39,667 bases of DNA from Stramenopiles sp. TOSAG23-2 (GCA_900128395.1 LT649311.1:1-39667); one strand, 5' to 3'. Shown: positions 23,404-33,316, counted from the stretch's first letter. Program-made: numbers and translations. The notes: generated by a model from the letters alone, not told the origin.

Positions 23404-24300
23404 ATGTCACAAGACGGTGGTTTTGATTATACGAGTTCTGATTTCTTTAACAACGAATCCTTATCCGATGAAGAATATCGCTTGGCATCCTTTGCGGCGA
23501 TTGAAAAGAACAAAAATAGCAACAAGGATGACGATATATTATCGGATGATGAAGATGAACCATTAATTGCTGCTGTAACACCTCAAGCATCCAAAAGAAT
23601 TAAAAAAAAGAAAAAGAAAGAATCAAAATTAGTCGCATCGAATGTGTTGAACGCGCATGAATCAGAAGAAACGTTGAAGATTCTTGTTGAGAATTTAGAA
23701 ACAAGTGATTTAGAAGTCGCTAAAGCTGATTTAGAAAGATGGGAACGGGTACAAGAAAGGAGAGAGCGCGTTGTTACCCCGAAATTACCAAAACTATTGC
23801 CAAAATTAAAAAGTCATGGTCAAAGTCCAAGCCAATCTAATATTCGTTTTGCACCAATCGTTAGAACAGAGAAAAAGACCCGCAATGGAATAGTAGAAGA
23901 GTGGCGTGTTATGACGCCTTTGCCATTGGAAGTACTTCAAGAGCAAGCTTTGAAGAAAACAAAGAAGAGGCGAAAAGGGAAGAACAATGGGTATTTGAAA
24001 ATGATTACAAAGTTAAGAAAACAACGAAGAGTTGATAATTATGCTGCAGTATATTCATTACCTATGAAAGAAACAATATCACCACGATCACCTCGTGAAA
24101 AAGTAGCAGAGGCATTGCGTAAATTGAAGCAATTAGAGGAAGCTAGAATAAGAGAATCAAATTTATTTGATAGTCTAACTCAACGTAATGAAGAAATGCA
24201 AATGGTAGAAGAAGGAAAACAAGCTGATCCAACTGTAAGCTTATATCGAAAAGCGTGGTTATTGCAACAACAACAACAACAACAGAAAGGGAGATGGTGA
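23404..24300 (+). CDS. Charged, disordered protein, 298 aa (probably the 3' part of the IQ-motif gene)
   Basis: From ATG 23404 the frame encodes an acidic Ser/Asp-rich start (FFNNESLSDEEYRLASF, DDDILSDDEDEPL), a Lys cluster, a helical region (ETLKILVENLETSDLEVAKADLERW), a basic block (KKTKKRRKGKNNG), then SPREKVAEALRKLKQLEEARI and a CAA-encoded run of eight Gln near the C-terminus. The frame is already open from 23347 upstream of the ATG, with charged sequence, so the ATG need not be the true start. No family recognised. With the IQ motif ahead of it, the whole (about 405 aa) looks like a flagellar or cytoskeletal accessory protein, which is inference. Confidence 0.65.
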   Translation: MSQDGGFDYTSSDFFNNESLSDEEYRLASFAAIEKNKNSNKDDDILSDDEDEPLIAAVTPQASKRIKKKKKKESKLVASNVLNAHESEETLKILVENLETSDLEVAKADLERWERVQERRERVVTPKLPKLLPKLKSHGQSPSQSNIRFAPIVRTEKKTRNGIVEEWRVMTPLPLEVLQEQALKKTKKRRKGKNNGYLKMITKLRKQRRVDNYAAVYSLPMKETISPRSPREKVAEALRKLKQLEEARIRESNLFDSLTQRNEEMQMVEEGKQADPTVSLYRKAWLLQQQQQQQKGRW

Positions 24301-24556
24301 AGGGTGTGAAGAGAGAAAAGAAAAAATTTTGAAAATAAATTTTTCTTAAAATACGTCGTATTAAAATTTAAAATATCTTTAGAGAGTTTATATAACGTAT
24401 AAAAAATGTACACAAAGCCAAGAAAGAAGCGTAAATATTACGACTCGTACACACACACACACGCCCTCCTGTATTTTTATTTTAAAATAAAATTTTTTGT
24501 ATTCGTATATTTTTTTAGAGGACAGAGGACACTCTAAAAATTTAAAAAAATACATT

Positions 24557-25531
24557 TTAATACGTATCTAATACTGCTTGTGTTGACTTTAAATCGTTTT
24601 TTCTTCGTTGAATTATTTCCTCGTCTGTTTGGAAGGAATAAGCCTTATGAGAAAGCATTATAAATTTATGCAAATCATCCATTGTTTTTAATTTTAATTC
24701 TTTCAATTTATTAAAATGTTCAAGCGAGGTTTTTTCTTTTTTTATACGTTGTTCTATTTGTTTTGAAGACATGCCATCATTATTAACTTCCATAAAAGCT
24801 AATTTATATTTACTAGTAGTAGGATGCATGGACGATTGTGACACTGATGACGGCGCGGAAAAAAAGAAGAAAAAGCCATTATTATTATCATTTTTCTTCG
24901 TGTTTATTATTTTTCCTGATGGTAAATTGAAGATATGCGTAAAAATCGATTTTGTACGTTCTATGTGAAATTTATTTGTTATAATCAACAATCTTTTTAG
25001 ATCAGCAATATCTGTATGCATTAATCTAGTTGCTACCGCATTTCCTATTGTATCAAAACTCCAACACTCTAATAAAATTCTATCTTTTTTTATATCTCCT
25101 AGGGAATACAAATATTGTGCACTAGCTTTACATTCATCAATTTCATACCCATTTTGATCTAGTTTTGGTGGTAAATGAGTAGTCCCTCTTGAAAGGGTAA
25201 TAAAATATTTTGCTTCATGTCTTGAATTCCATGCTTTTTTAAGACGTGCTTGGACAAATGAATGCGGTCTTCCATCTTTTGTTAAACCACCCCCAGGAAT
25301 TATTATAGCATCGTACATATATTTCTTATCGAAATTGCCTTTTAAATTCTTTTTCTTTATATTTCGTTTATTCTCTTCATAGTTGGATTTGTTGTATTTC
25401 GCAAAAGATATAATGATAAATAAAAATGATAATAAAAATAATGGAATTGTAATGTAGCCATTTCGTTTAATCAAAATAATCAATAATTTATCCCTACCAC
25501 ATTGCCTACCTCCTTTTACCCCACGCTTCAT
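24557..25531 (-). CDS. DUF218 (YdcF-like) domain protein with an N-terminal membrane anchor
   Basis: 324 aa. One membrane span near residues 26-45 (ITIPLFLLSFLFIIISFA) follows a basic N-terminus, giving a type II topology. The DUF218 core comprises YDAIIIPGGGLTKDGRPHSFVQARL (about 73-97), ITLSRGTTH, a segment with ASAQYLYSLGD, LECWSFDTIGNAVATRL and LLIITNKFHIERTKSIF. The GGG, the SxDTxGNA acid/amide site and the NxFHxxR end are the usual conserved points. An Asn/Phe-rich insertion (NGFFFFF) interrupts the later part. Bacterial relatives include YdcF and SanA-type envelope proteins, and eukaryotic members are poorly characterised. It probably faces the secretory lumen. The reaction is unknown. 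Confidence 0.75.
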   Translation of the reverse strand: MKRGVKGGRQCGRDKLLIILIKRNGYITIPLFLLSFLFIIISFAKYNKSNYEENKRNIKKKNLKGNFDKKYMYDAIIIPGGGLTKDGRPHSFVQARLKKAWNSRHEAKYFITLSRGTTHLPPKLDQNGYEIDECKASAQYLYSLGDIKKDRILLECWSFDTIGNAVATRLMHTDIADLKRLLIITNKFHIERTKSIFTHIFNLPSGKIINTKKNDNNNGFFFFFSAPSSVSQSSMHPTTSKYKLAFMEVNNDGMSSKQIEQRIKKEKTSLEHFNKLKELKLKTMDDLHKFIMLSHKAYSFQTDEEIIQRRKNDLKSTQAVLDTY

Positions 25532-25824
25532 ATCTCTATATTTGGGTTTGGCTTGGTTGTATGTTATACGTATATGTGTTATGTGCGTATATAATATATG
25601 TTTTTGTTTTGTGTGTGTATTTTGTATATATTATTATATATATATATATACTGTTGGGGTTATACCTAGTATAAGTATAAATGTTGTTCGCAAATTCAAA
25701 ACCTAAATCTTATATTATTATATAAACTATACTGAGACAAGGGAAAAAATAAAAAATACACAGATAATAGATAATATAAATCGTATACATACATGTATAT
25801 ATAAAGATTATTTAAACAATAATA

Positions 25825-26721
25825 ATGTGTGAGGAAAGAATTAAAGAGACAAATAATTATATTACATATGTCCAGCGACTTGTGCAAGGTGGATTATTAG
25901 GTCATAATGAAAATAAAATATTATACCCATTTGCAAGTGTTAAATGGAAAGAAAGAAAAGATATAATATTGTCCAATAATAATTGGATTGATCCATCAAA
26001 TCGTAGTATTATTAATAATAATGGATTCATTTTGCCCTTTGTTACAAATGATAAACATTGGTGGACATCGTTTTTTAATAAGAATAATAACTATTCATGC
26101 ATTAATTTTTTGTTTATATGGCTTTGTACAGAAAAACATGACAAAATATTTGTATATAATATTTTTGAATCCTCTGATAATAATGTAACAATATTAAAAA
26201 AAAAACAATATATTGATGCATTTTTATTTTCACTTTCAACCATAATAGAAGCGTTTAATAATTGTATATCCTTATCAAATATATCAATGGATCATTTGAA
26301 TTGTTTAATATTTATAAACTATTTAAAAGAAATTAAAGTCATGGATGATGTTAAAATATTAGTTGAAAAACAAATAGAAAAAGGTATCGATCGATTAAAC
26401 GTAATTTATAACATGTATGTAAAATTTCAAATAATGAATCGAAATTATGATAAAAACATTAATACTAATGGTTCCATTTTAATAAATGCAATTGATAATC
26501 TATGGAAAAAAACAATTGATGGTGAAGCGACAATTAACATTGAAACAGAAGAATTAATTTTGGAAAAAACATTAAAAGAATTTAAGTTGGATGAAAATTT
26601 ATGTGCAAAAGAACGATTAAAATTGTATAAAGAAACATGTCCAAATATAATAGAACCAATTGTAAGACGTTTGTATTTAAAGAAATTAATATCAATGGAA
26701 AATTTATTAGAAATCATATGA
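25825..26721 (+). CDS. Unrecognised protein, 298 aa
   Basis: I do not recognise this protein. It is a mixed sequence of normal complexity: MCEERIKETNNYITYVQRL at the start, a Trp-containing region (HWWTSFF, WKERKD), CINFLFIWLC that could be a buried strand, a helical middle (AFLFSLSTIIEAFNN) and a charged C-terminal helical part (ETEELILEKTLKEFKLDE, then ERLKLYKETCP). There is no signal peptide, transmembrane segment or zinc motif. Asn and Ile content is high, as in the AT-rich surroundings. No intron signal is needed. The frame is far too long and ordered to be chance, so a real gene is likely. Confidence 0.7.
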   Translation: MCEERIKETNNYITYVQRLVQGGLLGHNENKILYPFASVKWKERKDIILSNNNWIDPSNRSIINNNGFILPFVTNDKHWWTSFFNKNNNYSCINFLFIWLCTEKHDKIFVYNIFESSDNNVTILKKKQYIDAFLFSLSTIIEAFNNCISLSNISMDHLNCLIFINYLKEIKVMDDVKILVEKQIEKGIDRLNVIYNMYVKFQIMNRNYDKNINTNGSILINAIDNLWKKTIDGEATINIETEELILEKTLKEFKLDENLCAKERLKLYKETCPNIIEPIVRRLYLKKLISMENLLEII

Positions 26722-26829
26722 GTGATGTGTATGATATGGTGGAGAGTTTTAAATGGAGGCTGGATTGGGAGAGAGAGGGTTATTATTTGACAGACGACAT
26801 TACAATATATATGATGGATATATATATTA

Positions 26830-26850
26830 TATATATATATATATATATAT
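26830..26850. repeat. (TA)n microsatellite between convergent genes
   Basis: About 20 bases of alternating T and A in the short spacer between the 298-aa orphan gene (plus) and the NIFK-like gene (minus). Confidence 0.85.
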
Positions 26851-26872
26851 TATATTAAACAATAATTTTTTA

Positions 26873-27790
26873 TTATTTGCGCAATCGACTACTTCTTCTA
26901 GTACCAACAGCTTTTGGTTTCTTTGTTGCTGCTTTTTTCTTTGTTGTTGTTTTTGCTCTTTTCTTTTTTGGTTTTTCAACAACTTCTTCTTCTTCTTTTT
27001 CGATTACAACTGCAGCAACTTTCTTTTTTTTACCTTTCTTTGCTTTACTACCAGTAGTTTTCTTTTTAGTATCTACCTCCATCGTTTTATTTGAATATCC
27101 AGAAAAATCATAATCAATGCCTAATGCTTGTAATTTTTGTCGTTTCTTTTCTTCTTTTGATAAAGCTCGTTTTTTCATCTTTTCTTTTTGTTCATCATTC
27201 CTATCAGCATTTTGTCTTTGTTTTGCGATTAAACGCCATGGCTTCAATTTAAATTTACCTTCTGCTCCTTTAAATAAATCAGGATGAACTTTTTTTGCTG
27301 GAATAGTATGGCAAACTAAAACACGACCAACTAAGATGTAGCCATTCATTGTACGCGCAACAATACTAGCATCCTCTGCACTATCGAATTCAATGTATGC
27401 ATATGATTTGGAACGACCTGTTTTTTTATTGCGTGATAAACGTAATCTAGTCACTTCCCCAAATTGTGAAAAGAAACTTCTCATTTGATCTTCATAAAAA
27501 CCATGTGGTATATGACCAAGATAAATAACACCTTTTTTTGGCTTTTTTCCTTTTTTCTTGCTTTTATTTTTTTTCGACATATTGGTTTTACTTGTATCAT
27601 TGTTACTATTACTTTCTTCTTTTTTCTGTTTAATAGCACGCATTTCTGCAAATACTTTTCTTGCTGCATTATTTAATGCAGTTTCGTTTTCCACTGCAGT
27701 AGTTGTAGTAGTAGTAGTAGTAGTTGTTGTTACTTCTTCTGATTCTGCAGATGACTCAACTACATGTTGTTTTCTTTTTTTACCAGGCAT
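26873..27790 (-). CDS. NIFK: NIFK/Nop15-like nucleolar RNA-binding protein
   Basis: 305 aa. A single RRM at about residues 83-160 has RNP2 GVIYLGHIPHGF and RNP1-like SKSYAYIEF, with FFSQFGEVTRLRLSRNKKTGRSK between, a near-signature of the human NIFK (MKI67IP) and yeast Nop15 family. The block after it (KVHPDLFKGAEGKFKLKPWRLIAKQRQN) also fits this family. Both ends are low complexity: Thr run and Lys-rich N-terminus, Lys/Ala/Arg-rich C-terminus with probable nuclear and nucleolar signals (KKKRAKTTTKKKAATKK). Role by family: 60S pre-ribosomal assembly and processing around the ITS2 region. The symbol is assigned by domain and spacing similarity, not by a search. Confidence 0.85.
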   Translation of the reverse strand: MPGKKRKQHVVESSAESEEVTTTTTTTTTTTAVENETALNNAARKVFAEMRAIKQKKEESNSNNDTSKTNMSKKNKSKKKGKKPKKGVIYLGHIPHGFYEDQMRSFFSQFGEVTRLRLSRNKKTGRSKSYAYIEFDSAEDASIVARTMNGYILVGRVLVCHTIPAKKVHPDLFKGAEGKFKLKPWRLIAKQRQNADRNDEQKEKMKKRALSKEEKKRQKLQALGIDYDFSGYSNKTMEVDTKKKTTGSKAKKGKKKKVAAVVIEKEEEEVVEKPKKKRAKTTTKKKAATKKPKAVGTRRSSRLRK

Positions 27791-28126
27791 ATTTTATATT
27801 GTGTATGTTATGTATATGTTTTTAGTTGGTTGTGGGGTATGATATTATCTGATTATACGGTAATATAATTGATAATGATGATGATGTGATTGTTGTTTAT
27901 CTATATATCTATATCTATGTATGTATGTCTATTCTATATGTATATATGTTGGGGATAAATGGATGGTGATAAGTGAAGTGAGCCAGTGAGGAAGGTTTCG
28001 TGTCTAACATCAAAATAGCACTGGTGAATCATCAAGTACAACCATTAGTAGAATAGAATAATGTATCCTATGTATAAAAATGCTGTATGCTGTATCGGCG
28101 TATCATCATTGTATCACCTCACAATA

Positions 28127-29355
28127 TCAACAACAAATACTGGGGCGACTTCTATTCTTCTTCTCTCCATAACTTCCATGCTGATTTAAAGTTTGATTAC
28201 TTACTTTAACAGTTACACCTAAAACATTTTTTGCGAAGTCTGCTAAAGTCAAACTAGTATCGTGATCTTCATTGTGTTTATTTCTGGTGCGATTCAAACG
28301 TTGATAGAGTGTGTATATCTTTCGATTGTTTGTGTACCTTTTCTGTAACGTGCAGTTTGTTCAAGTTCTTTTATAACAGTTGTTGGTTTACCTCTTCTGA
28401 TACGATCACGTTCTTGATAAATGTTGCCATTTACATCTGTGTATGTCGGTTTGACATTTAAAATGCTGTGCGTTCCAGCCATTACACCGAAACCTTGGCT
28501 AATTTGCGATTTAGCTCCACCGGAGCATTCTTTCGTTGCAATTTGATCATCTGGAATTTGTACAACTTCAACCATTTCTGTTACTGCTTTGGATGTATTG
28601 TTGCTATTCACAGGTGTGGAAATTTCTACTTCAATTGTTTTTTTGTTACGGTCAAAATAATCTTCATAATATGCAGTTAATTCATCAATCTTAGTTACGA
28701 TTTTTTCCGGCGTTAAAATTTCTGTTAACGTTGTTTCTGCTTTTACATCTTGTCCCCATACTTTATCTATCCAAGCTTGAACAGCTGCTGCACCTCCCAT
28801 TGTGTAAACAAAACGTTTATATATTTCCTCTGCATATTTTAAATCGTTACAAGTTGTAACATCGATTTTTTCAATAAATAATTTTGCTTTTGCTGCTGCT
28901 TCTTTATTTTTTCTAATACGTCCAGTTTTTGTGTCGCGAAAAATTTCTGGGTAAACGTTTTGTTCTGAATACCTCGATACAATCACATTACATATGATTG
29001 CTAAAGCATTTTTCAACGGTGTGATAAATGGATAAATGGATTCACTGCAGCTTTTTTTATAAACACAATGCCTGTCTATTTTTTTGTACAAAACTTTTAC
29101 AACTTGACTTTGTATTTTATGATTAATAAGTTTTTTTAACAATTGAACATAATGTTCATTTGTTTTTGTTACAACTCTTCTTATGGTAGTCATACTGTTA
29201 TCCCATTCTTCACCTTTCATGGGAACATTATGATTTTCATGGAAATAGGATGACTGTTCATGAGGATCATGGGTGTGTTTGAAGCCAATCATATGTGGGA
29301 AATATAAGTTAAAGATTTTATTTATGATACTTGTACTGTTATATTCGATATACAT
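28127..29355 (-). CDS. Unrecognised protein, about 410 aa, with an apparent frame break at 28339-28342
   Basis: The main frame (29355-28294) gives 353 aa without a recognised domain. It has a helical first half (TNEHYVQLLKKLINHKIQS, TPLKNALAIICNVIVSRY), EEIYKRFVYTMGGAAAVQAWIDKVWG, and a polar C-terminal part (DVNGNIYQERDRIRRGKPTT). Just before its TGA a second frame opens and runs on to 28127 with coding-like sequence (IYTLYQRLNRTRNKHNEDHD, then LADFAKNVLGVTVKVSNQ). One extra A in the AAAA run at 28339-28342 would join both frames. A 98-nt intron (28240-28337, GTACAC to GCAG) would also work but is GC-rich for an intron and lacks a CTAAC site. The true start may be a later Met (MIGFKH or MKGEEW), since the first 20 residues look like translated spacer. 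Confidence 0.6.
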
Positions 29356-29825
29356 ATATATGTATATATATGGACCATGTATCAGCCCAAATACCGCTTC
29401 AGGTAAAAAAACAACAAATGCCCAACGAAAAAAAAGCTATACATACAACTGGAACAAATCCATTGCATTAAACAAACAAATTACATTTTGGATGATTCAT
29501 TGCAAACGCTGGTGGGAGTGTGGACACATTTTTCATTTTTTCATGTTCCGATGAGGGTTCATGATGCTATGTCCCTGCTATCTGGCTATGGCCCGATGAC
29601 AAACTTACACTCATATATATAATAGCATGATCATATCATTACACAACACACCTTATGCTTCATCAACAACCACAAATTACAATAACTCACATCAATCATC
29701 ATATAATTTTAGTTAGTGTGCATACCAGCATACATATATACGACTAAGCACTATGCATAGATAGAAGAGAAGAGAATATACATACATATAAATATACATA
29801 TACATAAACAACAACAAAAACAGCC
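29356..29825. other. Divergent spacer upstream of the uridine kinase gene
   Basis: It holds the upstream regions of two divergently transcribed genes. A short minus-strand frame beginning MKNVSTLPPAFAMNHPKC (about 29485-29550) is coding-like, but I could not join it to the next gene with good splice sites. GA-rich and TA-rich stretches precede the kinase start. Confidence 0.4.
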
Positions 29826-30578
29826 ATGGCAAATATAACAATTGGAAATTTAAATACACCTACCAATAATTCATCCTCACCATCTTCTTCTTCCTCCAAT
29901 GGCAATAACAATAATAATAATATCATGCGAGGCTTTGCTCCAGTAGTTATTGGTGTAGCTGGTGGTACTGGATGTGGTAAATCATCTTTAGCAAAACGTA
30001 TACTATCAGGTCTTGGTGAAGAAAACGTAACAACGTTATGCCATGATTTCTATTACAAAGATATATCGCACTTATCATTGGAAGAAAGGGCAAAGAATAA
30101 TTTTGATCATCCACATGCATTAGATACAAAATTACTAGTAGAACATGTTGAAAAATTAAAACGTGGTGAAAGTGTCGAGGTACCAAGGTATAATTTCAGT
30201 ACACATAGTCGAGAAGACATAACGGTGTTAACAAAACCAAAATCTATTATCTTAGTTGAAGGTATATTGATTTTCACAGATCCATCATTACGTAAACAGA
30301 TGGATATCAAAATATATGTAGATACACAACCAGATATTCGTTTTATTCGACGATTACAACGTGATATATCTGAACGTGGTAGAACAACTGAATCAGTTAT
30401 CCAACAATATCTAACAACTGTAAAACCAATGCATGATGAATTTGTAGAACCAACAAAAAGGTTTGCAGATGTTATTATTCCAAATGATCAAAACAATGGA
30501 TTAAATGAAACTGCTGTTAGTATGGTATTATCGCGTTTACATCGTATATTAGATGGGAATGAACCATATGGCTGTTAA
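29826..30578 (+). CDS. UCK: Uridine kinase (uridine-cytidine kinase)
   Basis: 250 aa. After a low-complexity Asn/Ser leader, residues 40-60 give VIGVAGGTGCGKSS, the Walker A loop. Then come HDFYYKDISHL (phosphate-acceptor side), FDHPHALDTKLLVEHV, VPRYNFSTHSR, a typical uridine kinase nucleoside-binding block, ILVEGILIF (Walker B-like), then VDTQPDIRFIRRLQRDISERGR (lid) and YLTTVKPMHDEFVEPTKRFADVIIP. It phosphorylates uridine and cytidine with ATP in the pyrimidine salvage pathway, probably in the cytosol. Length fits the single-domain enzymes; there is no uracil phosphoribosyltransferase domain. The start sits in GCCATGG context and is well supported. Confidence 0.95.
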   Translation: MANITIGNLNTPTNNSSSPSSSSSNGNNNNNNIMRGFAPVVIGVAGGTGCGKSSLAKRILSGLGEENVTTLCHDFYYKDISHLSLEERAKNNFDHPHALDTKLLVEHVEKLKRGESVEVPRYNFSTHSREDITVLTKPKSIILVEGILIFTDPSLRKQMDIKIYVDTQPDIRFIRRLQRDISERGRTTESVIQQYLTTVKPMHDEFVEPTKRFADVIIPNDQNNGLNETAVSMVLSRLHRILDGNEPYGC

Positions 30579-30595
30579 AAAAAAGATATTGTGAA

Positions 30596-30618
30596 ATATA
30601 TATATATATATATATATA
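30596..30618. repeat. (TA)n microsatellite after the uridine kinase gene
   Basis: About 22 bases of alternating T and A, starting 18 bases after the uridine kinase stop. Confidence 0.85.
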
Positions 30619-30831
30619 ATAAGATCTGAATGAGATGTATTAAATAAGAGAAGGAGAGATATTTTTGTAAAATAAATTAAAATTAAAATTAAAATCGTAT
30701 TTTGAGATAAAAAAAATAAATTTTACACACACGCACACTGATCACTGATTTTAAAGAATATAAAAGTTTAATGCACTAAAATTAAATGTTATGTTTTATT
30801 AATATTTTAATATTTTAATATTTTAATAATT

Positions 30832-31698
30832 CTATGAATACACTCCTATGTAACGAAACATATAGGTCTTACTGTCACCTGTACTTGGTGCTGAACGAAA
30901 CTTTGCATCTCCAGCAGTTCGTTGATTTTCATATCGCATAAATAAATCTTCATTAAAATCTAATTTTTTTCGTAATTTATAACCAGCTTTTGATCCAATT
31001 GTTTTGATATCCCATGATTTATAAAATGGGGTCGTGCGCAAAGATATATGTATTTCAGATTTAGAATTTACCAAAAGCTTTTTTGAAGCTTTGAAAAATT
31101 TAAATAACATGGATTGATTAGCAAGAACATCGCTAGGCGTTGATCCCCCGATATGCGGAAAGTTAAAAATTATACGATTGAACTTAGTATTCCAGTCATA
31201 TATATCTAATTGGGTTGCGTCGATACTATGTATTACATTTGCACCAGAGGCTTTTAATGATGCTATGGTGCCACTTGCCTTTTCATATTTTTTACATACT
31301 ATACCAAAACTATCATACGTGGTTGCAGTCAACTTTGTTCCACTCAACGCAGTAGCTAAAGATAAACTAAAGGATAAGTCACCATCACCAACAACAAGAA
31401 TAGACTGGCGGTCGGAATAAGGACCTAAAAATTGTGGATTTGGATTCGCTTTGTACGCAGTCGTAATTTTTCTAGTTGACGATGAGCCAGAAGAAGAAGA
31501 GGAGGAAGACGACGAAGATGACGGCAATTTCTTAATATTGCTACTTGTTGTTGAATTTATAGACGCAGCATCTTGTTGAGGTGCAAAAAATTGATTAAAT
31601 AAATATTGGCTATCATCAACAACTGTTAATTTTTTTTTCTTATTATTACTTGGTTTGTAATTATTCTTACGTTTTTTACCACCTTTCTTCCTTCCCAT
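30832..31698 (-). CDS. BMT5-like (DUF2431) 25S rRNA uridine-N3 methyltransferase
   Basis: About 288 aa from the Met at 31698. An upstream ATG at 31737 would add MCVCVCFGG from a CA repeat and is less likely. The N-terminus is very basic (MGRKKGGKKRKN), suiting nucleolar import, followed by a Ser run. The catalytic domain has ILVVGDGDLSFSLSLA (SAM-binding loop), a TATTYDS segment, SLKASGANVIHSIDAT, FNRIIFNFPHIGG (the FNFPH motif typical of DUF2431), EIHISLRTTPFYKSWDI and a C-terminal SKTYMFRY strand. Yeast Bmt5 makes m3U in large-subunit rRNA. The same role in ribosome maturation is inferred here and fits with the nucleolar NIFK-like protein nearby, although the two are not an operon. Confidence 0.85.
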   Translation of the reverse strand: MGRKKGGKKRKNNYKPSNNKKKKLTVVDDSQYLFNQFFAPQQDAASINSTTSSNIKKLPSSSSSSSSSSSGSSSTRKITTAYKANPNPQFLGPYSDRQSILVVGDGDLSFSLSLATALSGTKLTATTYDSFGIVCKKYEKASGTIASLKASGANVIHSIDATQLDIYDWNTKFNRIIFNFPHIGGSTPSDVLANQSMLFKFFKASKKLLVNSKSEIHISLRTTPFYKSWDIKTIGSKAGYKLRKKLDFNEDLFMRYENQRTAGDAKFRSAPSTGDSKTYMFRYIGVYS

Positions 31699-31737
31699 TT
31701 TGGTAATATTACCACCAAAACACACACACACACACAC

Positions 31738-32128
31738 AAGGTATATTATGTCGTAAACTTTTTTTTAATTGAATTATGTGGATATAATAAGATCAACGAT
31801 AATCAAATAGATCATTTATTTCTTCTATACTTGCATGATTTTGGAATGATGAATTATTATTTTTGTATTGCACAACTGTGCAACTATTGCCAGGATTGCA
31901 CAAATACATACATATTATTATATATATACTATAAAATATAGTGGATGATATAGCAGCGAACAACTAGCTCTACTGGTAGCCTACCTGATATAATAATGCT
32001 GTGTCGTTGTAGCGGCATATTAAGGTATTATAAGGTTCAATAATAATAAGGAAAAAAAAAGAAAAAAAGTCAAAAACAAAACTTTAACTTCATTCATCAA
32101 AAAAAAAAAAAATTATCATTATTATTGA
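31738..32128. other. Spacer between BMT5-like and NudC-like genes
   Basis: AT-rich. It contains the inverted repeat TTGCACA-AC-TGTGCAA near 31866-31881. A tRNA A-box-like word (TAGCTCTACTGGTAG near 31965-31979) occurs, but no cloverleaf could be drawn. No gene called. Confidence 0.4.
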
Positions 32129-32782
32129 TTACCATGTGAAGCTTGACTTGCCTTTGAAACTCGCTTTACTTTCACTTTGCTTGTCAACACTTGAATTATC
32201 ACTTTCATCATTATTGATACCAAGTTTGATTCCTAATTCTGGATGTGCTTTTGCTATTTTTGCTAATGCTTTCGGATCATCCACTTTGACAGGTTTTTCT
32301 TTCCTATCTTTTTCCGTCTCACCTGGTGCTAAACCTAATTTTGTTAAATCGATTTCTTCATTATCATCTTCGAACAATTTAGCCCAAAATCCTTTTAATT
32401 GCATTGGCTTTGGTATATGTATCAACAAGATCGCCCCCTCGTCATTTCTTGTGATTGACCATACAGAATCATGCTTATTTACTTTATACGGAAATGTATT
32501 ATTAATAAGTTCCATACCTTGTAATAATAATTTTATTGATTTTTCATTAATGTCACACTTAATATACGACGCTTTCACGCTAGCTGGCAATGTAACGTGA
32601 ATTGTCACATCATCCACCGTTTGCGTCCAGTAAAAATACACGTAGTTTTTCTTTGGATTAATGTGGATATGTTCACGTGTTGAGCCACCATCGACTGGTT
32701 GAATTGTTATTATTTTAATTTCTTTTTTCGTTTCTTTTTTTCCATCAGTTATTTTTTTTTTCCCATCTTTCACAATCTCCAT
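32129..32782 (-). CDS. NudC-like CS-domain protein, 217 aa
   Basis: The CS (p23/HSP20-like) beta-sandwich runs from about residue 48 to 135: VYFYWTQTVDDVTIHVTLPAS, KCDINEKSIKLLLQGMELI, NTFPYKVNKHDSVWSITRND and GAILLIHIPKPMQLKGFWAKLF. The YxWxQTxxDV start, the SVWSI strand and the final FWAKLFEDDNEEID block are the usual NudC-family signature. These proteins act as HSP90-linked co-chaperones for dynein/kinesin regulators and beta-propeller clients. The N-terminus is Lys-rich and the C-terminus is charged and disordered, ending in a short aromatic KGKSSFTW. It lacks the N-terminal coiled coil of full-length NUDC, so it is closer to the small NudC-domain proteins. Confidence 0.85.
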   Translation of the reverse strand: MEIVKDGKKKITDGKKETKKEIKIITIQPVDGGSTREHIHINPKKNYVYFYWTQTVDDVTIHVTLPASVKASYIKCDINEKSIKLLLQGMELINNTFPYKVNKHDSVWSITRNDEGAILLIHIPKPMQLKGFWAKLFEDDNEEIDLTKLGLAPGETEKDRKEKPVKVDDPKALAKIAKAHPELGIKLGINNDESDNSSVDKQSESKASFKGKSSFTW

Positions 32783-33316
32783 CTTTTACTTCTATAATTT
32801 AATATATTGTTCGTTTACGTATATTATGTGCTATTTTTTATGTATTGATTCAATTGTGTCTACATATATATATATTGTATACGTATCTACATACATTTCA
32901 CAACAACAAATATAAATAATAATATCACAACTTTTTGAAAAAAAAGCAATTACAGGTTGTTTGTTTAATTTATTATTGCCAGATTGCTGGATTGCCACCA
33001 GAGAGAGATTGCCAGATTGCAACTACATTTTGATATATTTTACGATGCTATTTACCTACTATAATAAATATTAAGGATAATAAATTCAGCTCAAATTTCA
33101 AAATTAATCATGATGATGAAGGTGGTGGTGTGATGAGAGGAACCCTAATACTTCTTCTTTTTTTTTTTTTATTATTATTAGACTATTTTTTTTTAAACTA
33201 ATATATTATTAAAATACATATACAGAAAGAGGATATACATGAGAGAAAATGTAAAAGACAATATAATATTTGTAAGAGAAAGAGAGAGACGTACGAGAGA
33301 ATAAATATACTCTATA
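32783..33316. other. Divergent spacer between NudC-like and C69 genes
   Basis: AT-rich, with TGCCAGATTGC repeated twice near 32977-33020 and a poly-T run at about 33158-33169. Just before the C69 start lies GAGAGAGACGTACGAGAGA. I see no gene here. Confidence 0.45.

Noticed and set aside
28240-28337. 98-nt intron in the unrecognised gene as an explanation for the frame break
   Set aside because: Possible, but about 37 percent G+C, no CTAAC site, unusual GTACAC donor, and its translation looks coding; a one-base indel is preferred.
29485-29550. Short minus-strand frame starting MKNVSTLPPAF as a possible first exon of the gene ending at 28127
   Set aside because: No donor/acceptor pair joins it in the right phase to the downstream frame.
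31960-32040. tRNA-like A box (TAGCTCTACTGGTAG) and a later GGTTCAA word
   Set aside because: No acceptor stem, anticodon arm or T arm can be paired around these words.
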